Positions 51,024 through 59,785 of a stretch of 64,000 nt of DNA are shown in pieces. The notes beneath the pieces were generated by a model, which saw only the letters and a program-made list of their open reading frames with translations, searched no databases and was not told where the DNA came from. The first letter of the stretch is position 1, and the number at the start of each line of letters is the position of its first letter. This DNA comes from Breoghania sp. (GTDB taxonomy: Bacteria; Pseudomonadota; Alphaproteobacteria; Rhizobiales; Stappiaceae): positions 868,001-932,000 of the forward strand of contig NZ_OY771475.1 of assembly GCF_963674635.1 (NCBI RefSeq), in the 5' to 3' direction. Both the position numbers and the translations under genes were made by a program.

Positions 51024-52399
51024 CCATGAAGTTCCTGCCTTCTGACGGTATTGGCCGCGGAGGCCGCTTTCGGGCGGCAGGCGCGGTGATTCTCGCAGCC
51101 GCCGTTCTCAGCGGCTGTTCTTCCGTCTCCGCACTCAATCCGTTCGGCGAGAAGGAAGAGATCCTTCCCGGTGAACGTCAGCCGCTCTTCGACGGCGCGA
51201 ACGCGCTCGACAATGCCGGTTTCGAGCGCAAGACGGCCTCCATTCCCGGCGCAAGCGGCGGTGGCGACTGGAGCCAGGCCGGCGGCAATGCGCAGAACAA
51301 TCCCGGCCATGTCGCGATGGCCGGCAACGGCGCGCGCGCCTGGAAGGCGACGCTCGCAGGCGGCTCCTACAAGCTTTCCAGCTTCGGCAGCTCCGCGCCG
51401 CGTGTCTCCGCGCGTCCCGTTTCCTATCAGGGCCGGATCTATGTCTACGAGCAGAACGGCACGGTCACGGCGCTTTCCACCGCCGGTGGTCGCCAGTGGA
51501 CGGCGAACCTGCGTCCGGAAGGTGAAAGCGACACGGCGCTGGGCGGCGGCATTGCCGCCGACGGCGGCCGGATCTTCGTCGCCACCGGCTACGGCTCGAT
51601 GGCCGCTCTGAACCCGGGCAATGGCGGACAGCTATGGTCGGTTTCGCTTGAGGCGCCCGCACGCGGCGCACCGACGGCGGTTGGGGGCAAGGTCTTCGTC
51701 GTCACGCAGACGAACGAAGTCGTCGCGCTGAACGCCGAGGACGGATCGCAGGTGTGGTCCTATGCCGGCATTCCGGAAACCGCGGGCCTGCTCTCATCGG
51801 CCAATCCCGCGGTTTCGGGCAACAAGATCGTCGTTCCGTTCTCTTCCGGTGAAGTGACCGCTCTCGATGCCAAGGACGGAACGCCGGAATGGTCGGATGC
51901 AGTGAGCCGCTCCTATCGTACGGCGGCGGTCTCGGGGCTGGCGGACGTCTCGGCCAGCCCGGTGATCGCGGGCGGCACGGTCATCGCCACTGGCGTCGGT
52001 GGGCGCACCATTGCGGTGAGCCTGAAGAGCGGCGAGCGTCTTTGGGAACAGAATATCGGGTCGGTTCACACGCCGGTTGTTGCCGGTAACGCTGTCTTCC
52101 TGATCGATCTGAACGACAGGCTGGCTGCGCTTGATCTGAAGTCCGGCAAGCCGATGTGGGTTACCCAGCTTCCCGTGGTGCGCACCAAAAAGAAGCAGTC
52201 CAACTGGGCGGGTCCGGTTCTGGCCGGAAACAGCCTCTGGATGTTCTCCAGCGACGGACGCATGGGGCAGGTCAACCCGACCGACGGGACGATCATTTCC
52301 AACCGCGAAACCTCGGAACGCATCTTCATGTCTCCGATCGTTGCGGGCGGTCGCCTGATCACGGTCAGCGGAAAAGGCGATATCGTCGCCTATAACTGA
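51020..52399 (+). CDS. bamB: BamB-like outer-membrane assembly lipoprotein (PQQ-like beta-propeller)
   Basis: 459-residue lipoprotein with lipobox LSGC (AAAVLSGCSSV) and repeated propeller blades marked by Trp-containing Ala-x-x-x-x-x-G-x-x-x-W-like units (LSTAGGRQWTANL, LNPGNGGQLWSVSL, LNAEDGSQVWSYAG, LDAKDGTPEWSDAV, LKSGERLWEQNI, LDLKSGKPMWVTQL). BamB scaffolds the BAM complex. GTG 51020 overlaps the yfgM stop and has AAGGG at eight bases; ATG 51026 is two codons later and also possible. der follows. Confidence 0.9.
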   Translation: MTMKFLPSDGIGRGGRFRAAGAVILAAAVLSGCSSVSALNPFGEKEEILPGERQPLFDGANALDNAGFERKTASIPGASGGGDWSQAGGNAQNNPGHVAMAGNGARAWKATLAGGSYKLSSFGSSAPRVSARPVSYQGRIYVYEQNGTVTALSTAGGRQWTANLRPEGESDTALGGGIAADGGRIFVATGYGSMAALNPGNGGQLWSVSLEAPARGAPTAVGGKVFVVTQTNEVVALNAEDGSQVWSYAGIPETAGLLSSANPAVSGNKIVVPFSSGEVTALDAKDGTPEWSDAVSRSYRTAAVSGLADVSASPVIAGGTVIATGVGGRTIAVSLKSGERLWEQNIGSVHTPVVAGNAVFLIDLNDRLAALDLKSGKPMWVTQLPVVRTKKKQSNWAGPVLAGNSLWMFSSDGRMGQVNPTDGTIISNRETSERIFMSPIVAGGRLITVSGKGDIVAYN

Positions 52400-52428
52400 C
52401 GGACCATCGGGCGTCTGAATATCATTCG

Positions 52429-52455
52429 GGCCGGCGTGCTCTTCGCGCGCCGGCC
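52429..52455 (+). terminator. Possible terminator after bamB
   Basis: GGCCGGCG/CGCCGGCC 8-bp stem with an 11-base loop, followed by ATTTTCG. The U-tract is short, so it may only attenuate. Confidence 0.45.
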
Positions 52456-52523
52456 ATTTTCGTGTATGCCGCTCGTGAAGCGGCTCATATTGAAGCCACC
52501 AATTCATCGTAAGGAGCACGGGC

Positions 52524-53948
52524 GTGAACGCGACCGTCGCCATTATCGGCCGCCCCAATGTGGGCAAGTCGACCCTGTTCAACCGTCTTGTCGGCAAGCG
52601 CCTTGCGCTTGTGGACGATACGCCCGGTGTCACGCGTGACCGCCGTCCCGGCGAAGCGCGCCTTGGCGATCTGCGTTTCACCATCGTCGATACGGCGGGG
52701 CTGGAGGACGCGGATAATGCGAGCCTTGCCGGGCGCATGCGCAAGCAGACCGAAGAAGCCATCGCGGATGCGGATGTCGTTCTGTTCGTGATCGACGCCC
52801 GCGCTGGTGTGACCCCGCTCGACGCGCATTTCGCCGAGGTGGCGCGCAAGATCGCGCGTCCGGTGATCCTGCTCGCCAACAAGGCGGAGGGACGTGCGGG
52901 CGAGCCGGGGGTCTATGAATCCTACGGTCTCGGGCTTGGCGATCCCGTGCCGTTTTCCGCCGAGCATGGCGAGGGCTTGAGCGAGCTTTACGACCGCCTT
53001 CGCGAGATCTTCGATGCGACGGAAGCCGAACAAGGCGAGGCTGACGAAGCGGAGACCGACATCGTTCTCGACCCCGAGCTGGACGAGGACGAAGAGGAAG
53101 AGGATCTGACCGGCACGGCGGAACGTCCCTTGCGGATTGCCGTCGCTGGGCGTCCGAATGCGGGCAAGTCCACGCTCATCAACAAGCTCTTGGGCGAGGA
53201 CCGCCTTCTGACGGGCCCGGAGGCCGGCATCACCCGCGATTCCATCTCGGTGGACTGGGAATGGCGTGAGCGGCATGTGAAGCTGTTTGATACGGCTGGC
53301 ATGCGGCGCAAGGCGCGTGTGCAGGAAAAGCTTGAAAAGCTCTCCGTGGCCGATGCGTTGCGCGCGATCAAGTTCGCGGAAGTGGTGGTCGTGACGCTCG
53401 ATGCACAGATCCCGTTTGAAAAGCAGGATCTCCAGATCATCGACCTGGTGGTCCGAGAGGGCCGTGCGCTGGTCATCGCCTTCAACAAATGGGACACGAT
53501 CGAAGACCGCAACGAGGCCTGGACTGAGATCAAGTACAAGGCGGAGCGCTATCTCAACCAGGTGCGCGGCGTAGCGATGGTGCCGATTTCGGCAACCACT
53601 GGCTATGGGCTCGACAAGCTGATGGAAGCCGTTTTCGATGCCTACAAGATGTGGAACGCGCGCGTTTCCACCGCGCGTCTCAATCGCTGGCTGGAAGGCG
53701 TCGTCGCCCACCATCCGCCCCCGGCGGTTGCGGGCCGTCGGATCAAGCTGCGTTACCTGACACAGGCAAAGGCCCGTCCGCCGCACTTCGTGGTGTTCTG
53801 CTCGCGGCCCGAGCAGTTGCCGGAAGCCTATCTGCGTTATCTGGTCAATGGCATCCGCGAGACCTTCAAGCTGCCAGGCACGCCAATCCGTCTGTCATTC
53901 CGCAAGGGCGAGAACCCTTACGCCAACAAGGCGAAAAAGCGCAGATAG
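52524..53948 (+). CDS. der: Ribosome-associated GTPase Der (EngA)
   Basis: 474-residue double GTPase needed for 50S assembly. G-domain 1 has GRPNVGKSTLFNRL (residues 9-22) and DTAGLED; G-domain 2 has GRPNAGKSTLINKL and DTAGMRRK, then FNKWDTIED. A KH-like C-terminal domain ends GENPYANKAKKRR. The linker between G-domains is unusually acidic (EADEAETDIVLDPELDEDEE onward, about residues 173-195). The GTG start at 52524 has AGGAG eight bases upstream. Confidence 0.96.
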   Translation: MNATVAIIGRPNVGKSTLFNRLVGKRLALVDDTPGVTRDRRPGEARLGDLRFTIVDTAGLEDADNASLAGRMRKQTEEAIADADVVLFVIDARAGVTPLDAHFAEVARKIARPVILLANKAEGRAGEPGVYESYGLGLGDPVPFSAEHGEGLSELYDRLREIFDATEAEQGEADEAETDIVLDPELDEDEEEEDLTGTAERPLRIAVAGRPNAGKSTLINKLLGEDRLLTGPEAGITRDSISVDWEWRERHVKLFDTAGMRRKARVQEKLEKLSVADALRAIKFAEVVVVTLDAQIPFEKQDLQIIDLVVREGRALVIAFNKWDTIEDRNEAWTEIKYKAERYLNQVRGVAMVPISATTGYGLDKLMEAVFDAYKMWNARVSTARLNRWLEGVVAHHPPPAVAGRRIKLRYLTQAKARPPHFVVFCSRPEQLPEAYLRYLVNGIRETFKLPGTPIRLSFRKGENPYANKAKKRR

Positions 53949-53973
53949 TCTGGGCAGAGACTTCAGAACAGGC

Positions 53974-54016
53974 AAAAAAAGGGCCCGATCGCAAGGATCG
54001 GGCCCTTTGTCGTTTT
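53974..54016. terminator. Bidirectional terminator between der and the SDR gene
   Basis: GGGCCCGATC-gcaag-GATCGGGCCC flanked by seven A on the left and TTTGTCGTTTT on the right. It serves der on the plus strand and the SDR/purF run on the minus strand. Confidence 0.9.
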
Positions 54017-54035
54017 GCCGCTGCTTCCGCCGGGC

Positions 54036-54776
54036 TTATTCCTGCGAGAAGGAATGAAGCGAGCGGGAGGGGAAGTTGTAGAGCATGCCGCTCTGGTCGA
54101 AGGACGGCGAGAGCAAGTCCATGATGGGGCCGACGATCTCGCTTGGATGGGGCAGGGTTGCCGGGTCCTCACCGGGCATGGCCTTGGCACGCATCGCGGT
54201 GCGCATGGGGCCGGGGCTCACCAGATTGACGCGCACGTTGCTGGTTGTGTCGGTTTCCGCCGCATAGGTGCGGGCCATGGCCTCCAGAGCGGCCTTGGTG
54301 ATGGAATAGATGCCCCAGAAGGGGCGACACTTGTGCGCGGCGCCCGAGGTCAGGAAAACGGCGCGCCCGGCCTCAGAGGCCCTCAGGAGCGGATCCAGTG
54401 AGCGAATGAGGCGGTAGTTGGCCGTCACGTTGACCGCCATGACCTGCTCGAAGTCCTTCGGGTCGATATGGCTGACGGGCGAGAGTACACCCAGAAGGCC
54501 CGCATTGCCGACCAGGATGTCGAGCTTGCCCCAGCGCTCGTAGATGGAGGCGCCGAGCCGGTCGATCGCATCGTAGTCCGTCAGGTCCAGCGGCACGAGG
54601 GTCGCGCGTCCGCCTGCGGCCTGGATCTCGTCATCGAGATCTTCCAGGCCGCCAACCGTGCGCGCGATCGCAACAATGTGTGCGCCCTCGGCGGCCAGTC
54701 CCTTTGCCACCTGATAGCCAATTCCACGCGAAGCGCCGGTAACGACGGCGAGCTTTCCTTCAAAACGCTTGGTCAT
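54036..54776 (-). CDS. SDR family NAD(P)-dependent oxidoreductase
   Basis: 246-residue classical short-chain dehydrogenase. The cofactor site is AVVTGASRGIGYQVAKGLAA (residues 11-30), NAGLLG is the NAG motif, Ser is in FLTSGAAHKCRP and the catalytic pair is IYSITKAALEAM. The C-terminal VRVNLVSPGPMRTAMR is typical. It follows purF by 75 bases on the minus strand and ends at the shared terminator. Substrate unknown. Confidence 0.9.
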   Translation of the reverse strand: MTKRFEGKLAVVTGASRGIGYQVAKGLAAEGAHIVAIARTVGGLEDLDDEIQAAGGRATLVPLDLTDYDAIDRLGASIYERWGKLDILVGNAGLLGVLSPVSHIDPKDFEQVMAVNVTANYRLIRSLDPLLRASEAGRAVFLTSGAAHKCRPFWGIYSITKAALEAMARTYAAETDTTSNVRVNLVSPGPMRTAMRAKAMPGEDPATLPHPSEIVGPIMDLLSPSFDQSGMLYNFPSRSLHSFSQE

Positions 54777-54851
54777 GAACGATCCACTTTTGAAAACGGG
54801 ATACGAGGGAAGGCTAGGGATGGGCCTTGGTGGACTGAGGGGAGGCGCGCG

Positions 54852-56351
54852 TCAGCTCGTCTCCACCAGACGGTTGAGATTGCGGATTTCCGACGTGCCG
54901 GAGCGGTCGGTCAGCGGGGTGGGATAGTCGCTGGTGAAGCAGGCGTCGCAATATTGCGGGGCATCCCCGTTGCGGCCCGCTTCCCCCACCGCCCGGTAGA
55001 GACCGTCGATGGACAGGAAGGCGAGGCTGTCGACCTTGATGTAGTCGGCCATTTCCTCGATCGTCATGCGCGACGCCAGCAGCTTCGATTTCTCGGGCGT
55101 GTCGACACCGTAGAAGCAGCTGTCGCGGGTGGGCGGCGAGGCGATGCGCATGTGGACTTCCTTCGCGCCCGCGTCGCGCACCATCTGCACGATCTTCAGC
55201 GACGTGGTGCCGCGCACGATGGAATCGTCCACTAGAACCACGCGTTTGCCAGCCAGCATCAGCCGGTTGGCATTGTGCTTCAGCTTCACGCCCATGTGGC
55301 GGATATTGTCTGTGGGCTGGATGAAGGTGCGGCCCACATAGTGGTTGCGGATGATGCCAAGCTCGAAGGGAAGGCCCGCTTCCTGCGCATAGCCGATGGC
55401 GGCAGGAGTGCCGGAATCCGGCACGGGCACAACGATATCGGCATCGATGCCGGATTCGCGGGCGAGTTCCTCACCGATGCGCTTGCGCACGGTGTAGACG
55501 TTCGTGCCGTCAAAGAAGGAATCGGGCCTTGCGAAGTAGACATATTCGAAGATGCAGAAGCGCGAGTGGTTCGGCGACTGCTCGAAGGGGCGCATGCTGA
55601 CAAGCCCGCTTTCGGTGATGACCACCATCTCGCCAGGCTCAATGTCGCGCACGTAATGCGCGCCGATGATGTCGAGGGCGCAGGTCTCCGAAGCCAGCAC
55701 GTAGGTGCCGTCGAGATCGCCCAGCACCAGCGGGCGTACGCCATTGGGATCGCGTACGCCGATCAGCTTCTTTTCCGACAGCGCGACCACCGCGTAGGCG
55801 CCTTCAAGCTGGTTCAGCGCATCGATCAGACGGTCGACGAACTTGTCCTTGGCGCTCATGGCGACGAGATGGATGATCGTCTCGGTGTCGGAGGTGGACT
55901 GGAAGATCGAGCCGCGCTCCTGAAGCTGGCGCTGGATCGTCTGGGCGTTGGTGAGGTTGCCGTTATGGGCGACCGCGAAGCCGCCGCCTGCAAGCTCGGC
56001 ATAAAGCGGCTGGACGTTGCGCAGCACCGGCGCGCCGGTCGTGGAATAGCGCGTATGGCCGATGGCCCGGTTGCCCTTCAGGCGATCGATGACCGACTGC
56101 TTGGTGAAGTTGTCGCCGACGAGGCCGATGTGGCGTTCGTTGTAGAACTGGCGACCATCGAAGGAGACGATGCCCGCCGCCTCCTGTCCGCGGTGCTGGA
56201 GCGCGTGGAGGCCGAGTGCTGCCAGCGCGCCTGCATTGGCGTGCTCAAAGACGCCGAAGACGCCGCATTCATCGTGAAAATGATCGTCTTCCATGGCGTC
56301 ATCGAGCCCGGCCTCATCGCGAGACGCGGGGGAAAGCGGTTTGTCGCTCAT
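54852..56351 (-). CDS. purF: Amidophosphoribosyltransferase
   Basis: 499-residue enzyme of the first committed purine step (PRPP + glutamine to phosphoribosylamine). The N-terminal glutamine domain has the nucleophile Cys in DECGVFGVFEHANAGALA, preceded by about 28 residues of propeptide that must be removed. HALQHRGQEAAGIVSFDG and TRYSTTG are family hallmarks. The PRPP loop is VVLVDDSIVRGTTSLKIV. A CYGVDTPEKSKLLAS block completes the synthase domain. cvpA lies 76 bases upstream, the usual pairing. Confidence 0.96.
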   Translation of the reverse strand: MSDKPLSPASRDEAGLDDAMEDDHFHDECGVFGVFEHANAGALAALGLHALQHRGQEAAGIVSFDGRQFYNERHIGLVGDNFTKQSVIDRLKGNRAIGHTRYSTTGAPVLRNVQPLYAELAGGGFAVAHNGNLTNAQTIQRQLQERGSIFQSTSDTETIIHLVAMSAKDKFVDRLIDALNQLEGAYAVVALSEKKLIGVRDPNGVRPLVLGDLDGTYVLASETCALDIIGAHYVRDIEPGEMVVITESGLVSMRPFEQSPNHSRFCIFEYVYFARPDSFFDGTNVYTVRKRIGEELARESGIDADIVVPVPDSGTPAAIGYAQEAGLPFELGIIRNHYVGRTFIQPTDNIRHMGVKLKHNANRLMLAGKRVVLVDDSIVRGTTSLKIVQMVRDAGAKEVHMRIASPPTRDSCFYGVDTPEKSKLLASRMTIEEMADYIKVDSLAFLSIDGLYRAVGEAGRNGDAPQYCDACFTSDYPTPLTDRSGTSEIRNLNRLVETS

Positions 56352-56427
56352 GACTACTCCTCGGGCCGGGTGGGGCGTCCGGCAATTGCCGCGACGATCG
56401 TCACGATCCGTCGCGCATCGATTATGC

Positions 56428-57063
56428 TCAGTTGGCAGATTGGGAGGCCTCGATCTGCTGATCGATCACATTGCGTTCTCGGTCCGAATAGCCGGTATTG
56501 TCGGCGCCGTCCGCCGGGGGCGGCGTCGCCTCTTCCTCGCGGCCTGTCGCACGATTGCGCAATTGGTTGATGATCTCCGATTCCGGATCTTCCGGCAGGG
56601 CAGAGATGATCTTCGCACCGATGGAATTCAAGAGCGGCTTCGACTTCGCATTGGCGATCCAGCTCGGCTGTTTCTGTTCCTGAACCAGCCAGTTGAAGAA
56701 CAGCATGGCCACAACCACCAGCAGCAGGCCGCGCGCTGCCCCGAACAGGAAGCCCAGCGACCGGTCCAACGCGCCGATGCGGCTGTCCAGCACGAAGTCG
56801 GAAATCCGCATGGTGATGTAGGATACCAAAATGAGCGTGATCAGAAAGACCACGGCGACGGACGCGCCAAGCGCGATCTGGTCATTGGCGATGTATTGCT
56901 TCGCGAAGGGCAGCAGCTTGTCATAAAGCAGGTAGGCGGCCACGGCGGCGGCCAACCATGAGGCGATGGACAGCACTTCTCGTACGAATCCGCGGATCAT
57001 GGCCAGTACGGCCGAGACCAGCATGATCACGATCAGAATTCCGTCCAGAATGGTAATCGGCAT
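56428..57063 (-). CDS. cvpA: CvpA family membrane protein
   Basis: 211 residues. Four N-terminal TM segments (MPITILDGILIVIMLVSAVL; REVLSIASWLAAAVAAYLLY; ALGASVAVVFLITLILVSYI; FLFGAARGLLLVVVAMLFFN) are followed by a hydrophilic C-terminal tail of about 75 residues with an acidic Pro-rich stretch. CvpA affects envelope homeostasis and biofilm/colicin V production in enterobacteria. The start ATG 57063 begins the hydrophobic MPITILDG; the longer frame to 57189 adds basic non-coding-like residues. purF follows. Confidence 0.92.
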   Translation of the reverse strand: MPITILDGILIVIMLVSAVLAMIRGFVREVLSIASWLAAAVAAYLLYDKLLPFAKQYIANDQIALGASVAVVFLITLILVSYITMRISDFVLDSRIGALDRSLGFLFGAARGLLLVVVAMLFFNWLVQEQKQPSWIANAKSKPLLNSIGAKIISALPEDPESEIINQLRNRATGREEEATPPPADGADNTGYSDRERNVIDQQIEASQSAN

Positions 57064-57207
57064 GGCGTGCCAGGCTCCCGCGCTCGTCCAGCGGCTTTTG
57101 CCGTCCTCAGACTTTGCAAGTTTCGATATCACGTTCGACGCGCCGCGACGAGGTCGCGCCGGGTTTTTCCTCGTATCACGACGGCCCAAAGCCGCATTTG
57201 CGGTGGC

Positions 57208-58593
57208 TCACGCGCCGTCCAATGCTCCGGCGGCCACATCGGCAACAAGATCGCTCAATTCCGCCATCCCGCGCACCGCAATTTCGCGATCCGAATCGTC
57301 CTTGAGGTTCGCCCGGGGCACGAAGGCTCGGGTGAACCCCAGTTTGCCGGCTTCTCTCAACCTGACCGGGGCCTGAGCGACCGGTCGGATTGCGCCCGAC
57401 AGACTGACTTCGCCGAAATAGACGCTCTCCGAGGGAAGGGCAACCCCGCTGAGCGACGACACCAGCGCCGCCGCCACTGCAAGATCGGCTCCCGGCTCGT
57501 TGATCCGCAATCCCCCGGCCACGTTGAGATAGACGTCGGTTTGTCCGAACCGGACCCCGCAACGCGCTTCCAGAACGGCCAGTATCATTGACAGGCGGCT
57601 CGATTCCCAGCCGACCACCGCGCGGCGCGGTGTGCCAAGCGGCGAGGGCGCGACAAGAGCCTGTATCTCGATGAGCAGAGGGCGCGAGCCTTCAAGCCCG
57701 GCGAACACCGCGGCCCCCGGACTGGCCCCGTTGCGCTCTCCCAGAAACAGGGCCGAGGGGTTGGCAACTTCCTGCAAGCCCGCATTCCCCATCTCGAAGA
57801 CGCCGATCTCATCGGTCGGGCCGAAGCGGTTCTTGACCGCGCGCAGCACCCGGTATTGGTGCATGCCATCGCCCTCGAAATAGAGAACGGCATCGACCAT
57901 GTGTTCCACAACACGCGGGCCTGCTATCTGGCCGTCCTTGGTGACATGGCCGACGATGACGACGGTCGCACCGGAATTCTTGGCGTAGCGGACCATGGCC
58001 TGGGCGGCCGCCCGCACCTGCGTGACCGTGCCGGGCGCGGATTCGACCTGATCGCTCCAAAGTGTCTGGACGGAATCGATGATAACCAGCGCAGGCGCGG
58101 CTTCGGCCTCCAGCGTGGCGATGATGTCCTCGACGCTGGTTTCCGCCGCCAGCGCCACCGGCGCGTCGGAAAGGCCGAGGCGTTCGGCGCGCAGGCGCAC
58201 CTGATCGATGGCTTCTTCGCCGGAGACATAAATGGAGCGGTGACCGGCACGCGCCAGCGCAGCGGATGCCTGGATCAGCAATGTGGACTTGCCGATGCCG
58301 GGATCGCCGCCAACAAGCAGAGCGGAGCCGCGCACGAAGCCGCCACCGGTCACGCGGTCGAGTTCGGAAAGGCCAGAGATAATGCGCGGGGCCTCGCGGG
58401 CCTCGCCTGTCAGCCCGACCAGCGGAATGACCCGCCCGCGCGACTTGGCGCGCAGCTTCGGGCTTGCGCCGATGCCGCCGAGGTTCTCCTCCACGATGGA
58501 GTTCCACTCACCGCAGGCATCGCATTTTCCGGCCCAACGCGCGGTGACAGCGCCGCAGTTCTGACAGACATATTGGGTCGTGCGCTTGGCCAT
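57208..58593 (-). CDS. radA: DNA repair protein RadA
   Basis: 461-residue RecA-like branch-migration helicase. The N-terminal zinc finger is YVCQNCGAVTARWAGKCDAC; Walker A is GGDPGIGKSTLL; the RadA-specific KNRFG motif is in VKNRFGPTDEIGVFEM; the C-terminal Lon-protease-like domain runs from about residue 280. Member of the minus-strand run dnaB-alr-radA-cvpA-purF; 39 bases after alr. Confidence 0.96.
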   Translation of the reverse strand: MAKRTTQYVCQNCGAVTARWAGKCDACGEWNSIVEENLGGIGASPKLRAKSRGRVIPLVGLTGEAREAPRIISGLSELDRVTGGGFVRGSALLVGGDPGIGKSTLLIQASAALARAGHRSIYVSGEEAIDQVRLRAERLGLSDAPVALAAETSVEDIIATLEAEAAPALVIIDSVQTLWSDQVESAPGTVTQVRAAAQAMVRYAKNSGATVVIVGHVTKDGQIAGPRVVEHMVDAVLYFEGDGMHQYRVLRAVKNRFGPTDEIGVFEMGNAGLQEVANPSALFLGERNGASPGAAVFAGLEGSRPLLIEIQALVAPSPLGTPRRAVVGWESSRLSMILAVLEARCGVRFGQTDVYLNVAGGLRINEPGADLAVAAALVSSLSGVALPSESVYFGEVSLSGAIRPVAQAPVRLREAGKLGFTRAFVPRANLKDDSDREIAVRGMAELSDLVADVAAGALDGA

Positions 58594-58632
58594 GTGGCTC
58601 CGTTTTCCGGTGGTTGGGGCAAGGACGGCGGC

Positions 58633-59781
58633 TCAGCGCACCGTGTTGTCCTGAGGAGCGTTGATATAGCTGCGACGATAGCGGCGGCCAAGGCCGGTCA
58701 ACAATTCGTAGCCAATGGTCAGCGCCTTGGCGGCCACCTCATCGACCGAAATGTGCGGGCCAAACATCTCCACCCAGTCACCGCGCTTGCAGGCGTCTTC
58801 GGGGACGTCCGTCACGTCCACCGCGATCAGATCCATGGAGACGCGGCCGAGCAACGGCACGGTGTGGCCGTTGATCCATGCGTTTGCCGGGCCCTGCGGG
58901 CCGCCGGTGCCCGCAAGGCGGTGATAGCCGTCGGCATAGCCGATGCCGAGAATGGCGATGCGGCTGTCGCGGGTCAGTGTCTGGCTTGCGCCGTAGCCGA
59001 TTGTCTCGCCCTTGAAACCGTCGCGCAGCATCAGGATGCGGGCTTCAGCGGTCGCCACGGGCTTCATCGGGTTTTCGCCGTCATCCATCGCCGCCCCGCC
59101 GTAAAGCGAGATGCCGGGGCGGGCGACTTCAAAGTGATAATCGGGGCCGAGGAAAATCCCTGCGGAATTGGCGAGCGAACGCGGCACACCGGGAAAGAGC
59201 GCGGTCATGTCCTTGAACCGCTGGAGCTGACGCGCGCTGACGGCGGTGTCCGGATCGCCGCCGCAATAGAGATGGCTCATCATCAGGACGGGCTCGAAGC
59301 ATCCCAGCAGGTTGCCATCGGCGGAGAGCGCCTTTGCCTCGTCCAGCGTCAGGCCCATCCGGTTCATGCCGGTGTCGAGATGAATGGCTGCGGGCAACGG
59401 CGTGTCGATGGAGGCGCAATAGTCCGCCCAGTCGCGGATTTCGGCCACGCAGTTGAGAACAGGGATCAGGCCCGCCTGGTGGTAGAGGTGCGCGGCATCG
59501 GGCAGCAGCCCGCCGAGTACGAATACACGGGCCTCAGGGCAGGCGGCGCGGGCTTCGAGGCCTTCTTCGGGAACGGCCGTGAAGAACGTGCGGCACCCGG
59601 CAGTAAAGAGCGCCTGCGCCGCCTTGGCGAGCCCGGTGCCATAGCCGTCGCCCTTGATGGCGGCACCGCATTCGGCCTTTCCCGCCTTGGAGGCGAGGTA
59701 GGTCCAGTTATGGGCGAGGGCGCCCAGATCGATGCTCAACCGGCTGCATGCCAGCCGCGCATCCTTCTCCGCATTCGACAT
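58633..59781 (-). CDS. alr: Alanine racemase
   Basis: 382-residue PLP enzyme making D-alanine for peptidoglycan. The PLP lysine is in CGAAIKGDGYGTGLAKAA; HLDTGMNRMGL and SLYGGAA are barrel landmarks; the C-terminal domain has the catalytic Tyr region IGYADGYHRLAG and GRVSMDLIAVDVTD. GTG 59784 and ATG 59781 are adjacent starts; I take the ATG. It begins almost immediately after the dnaB stop, so it is co-translated. Confidence 0.95.
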   Translation of the reverse strand: MSNAEKDARLACSRLSIDLGALAHNWTYLASKAGKAECGAAIKGDGYGTGLAKAAQALFTAGCRTFFTAVPEEGLEARAACPEARVFVLGGLLPDAAHLYHQAGLIPVLNCVAEIRDWADYCASIDTPLPAAIHLDTGMNRMGLTLDEAKALSADGNLLGCFEPVLMMSHLYCGGDPDTAVSARQLQRFKDMTALFPGVPRSLANSAGIFLGPDYHFEVARPGISLYGGAAMDDGENPMKPVATAEARILMLRDGFKGETIGYGASQTLTRDSRIAILGIGYADGYHRLAGTGGPQGPANAWINGHTVPLLGRVSMDLIAVDVTDVPEDACKRGDWVEMFGPHISVDEVAAKALTIGYELLTGLGRRYRRSYINAPQDNTVR

Positions 59782-59785
59782 CACG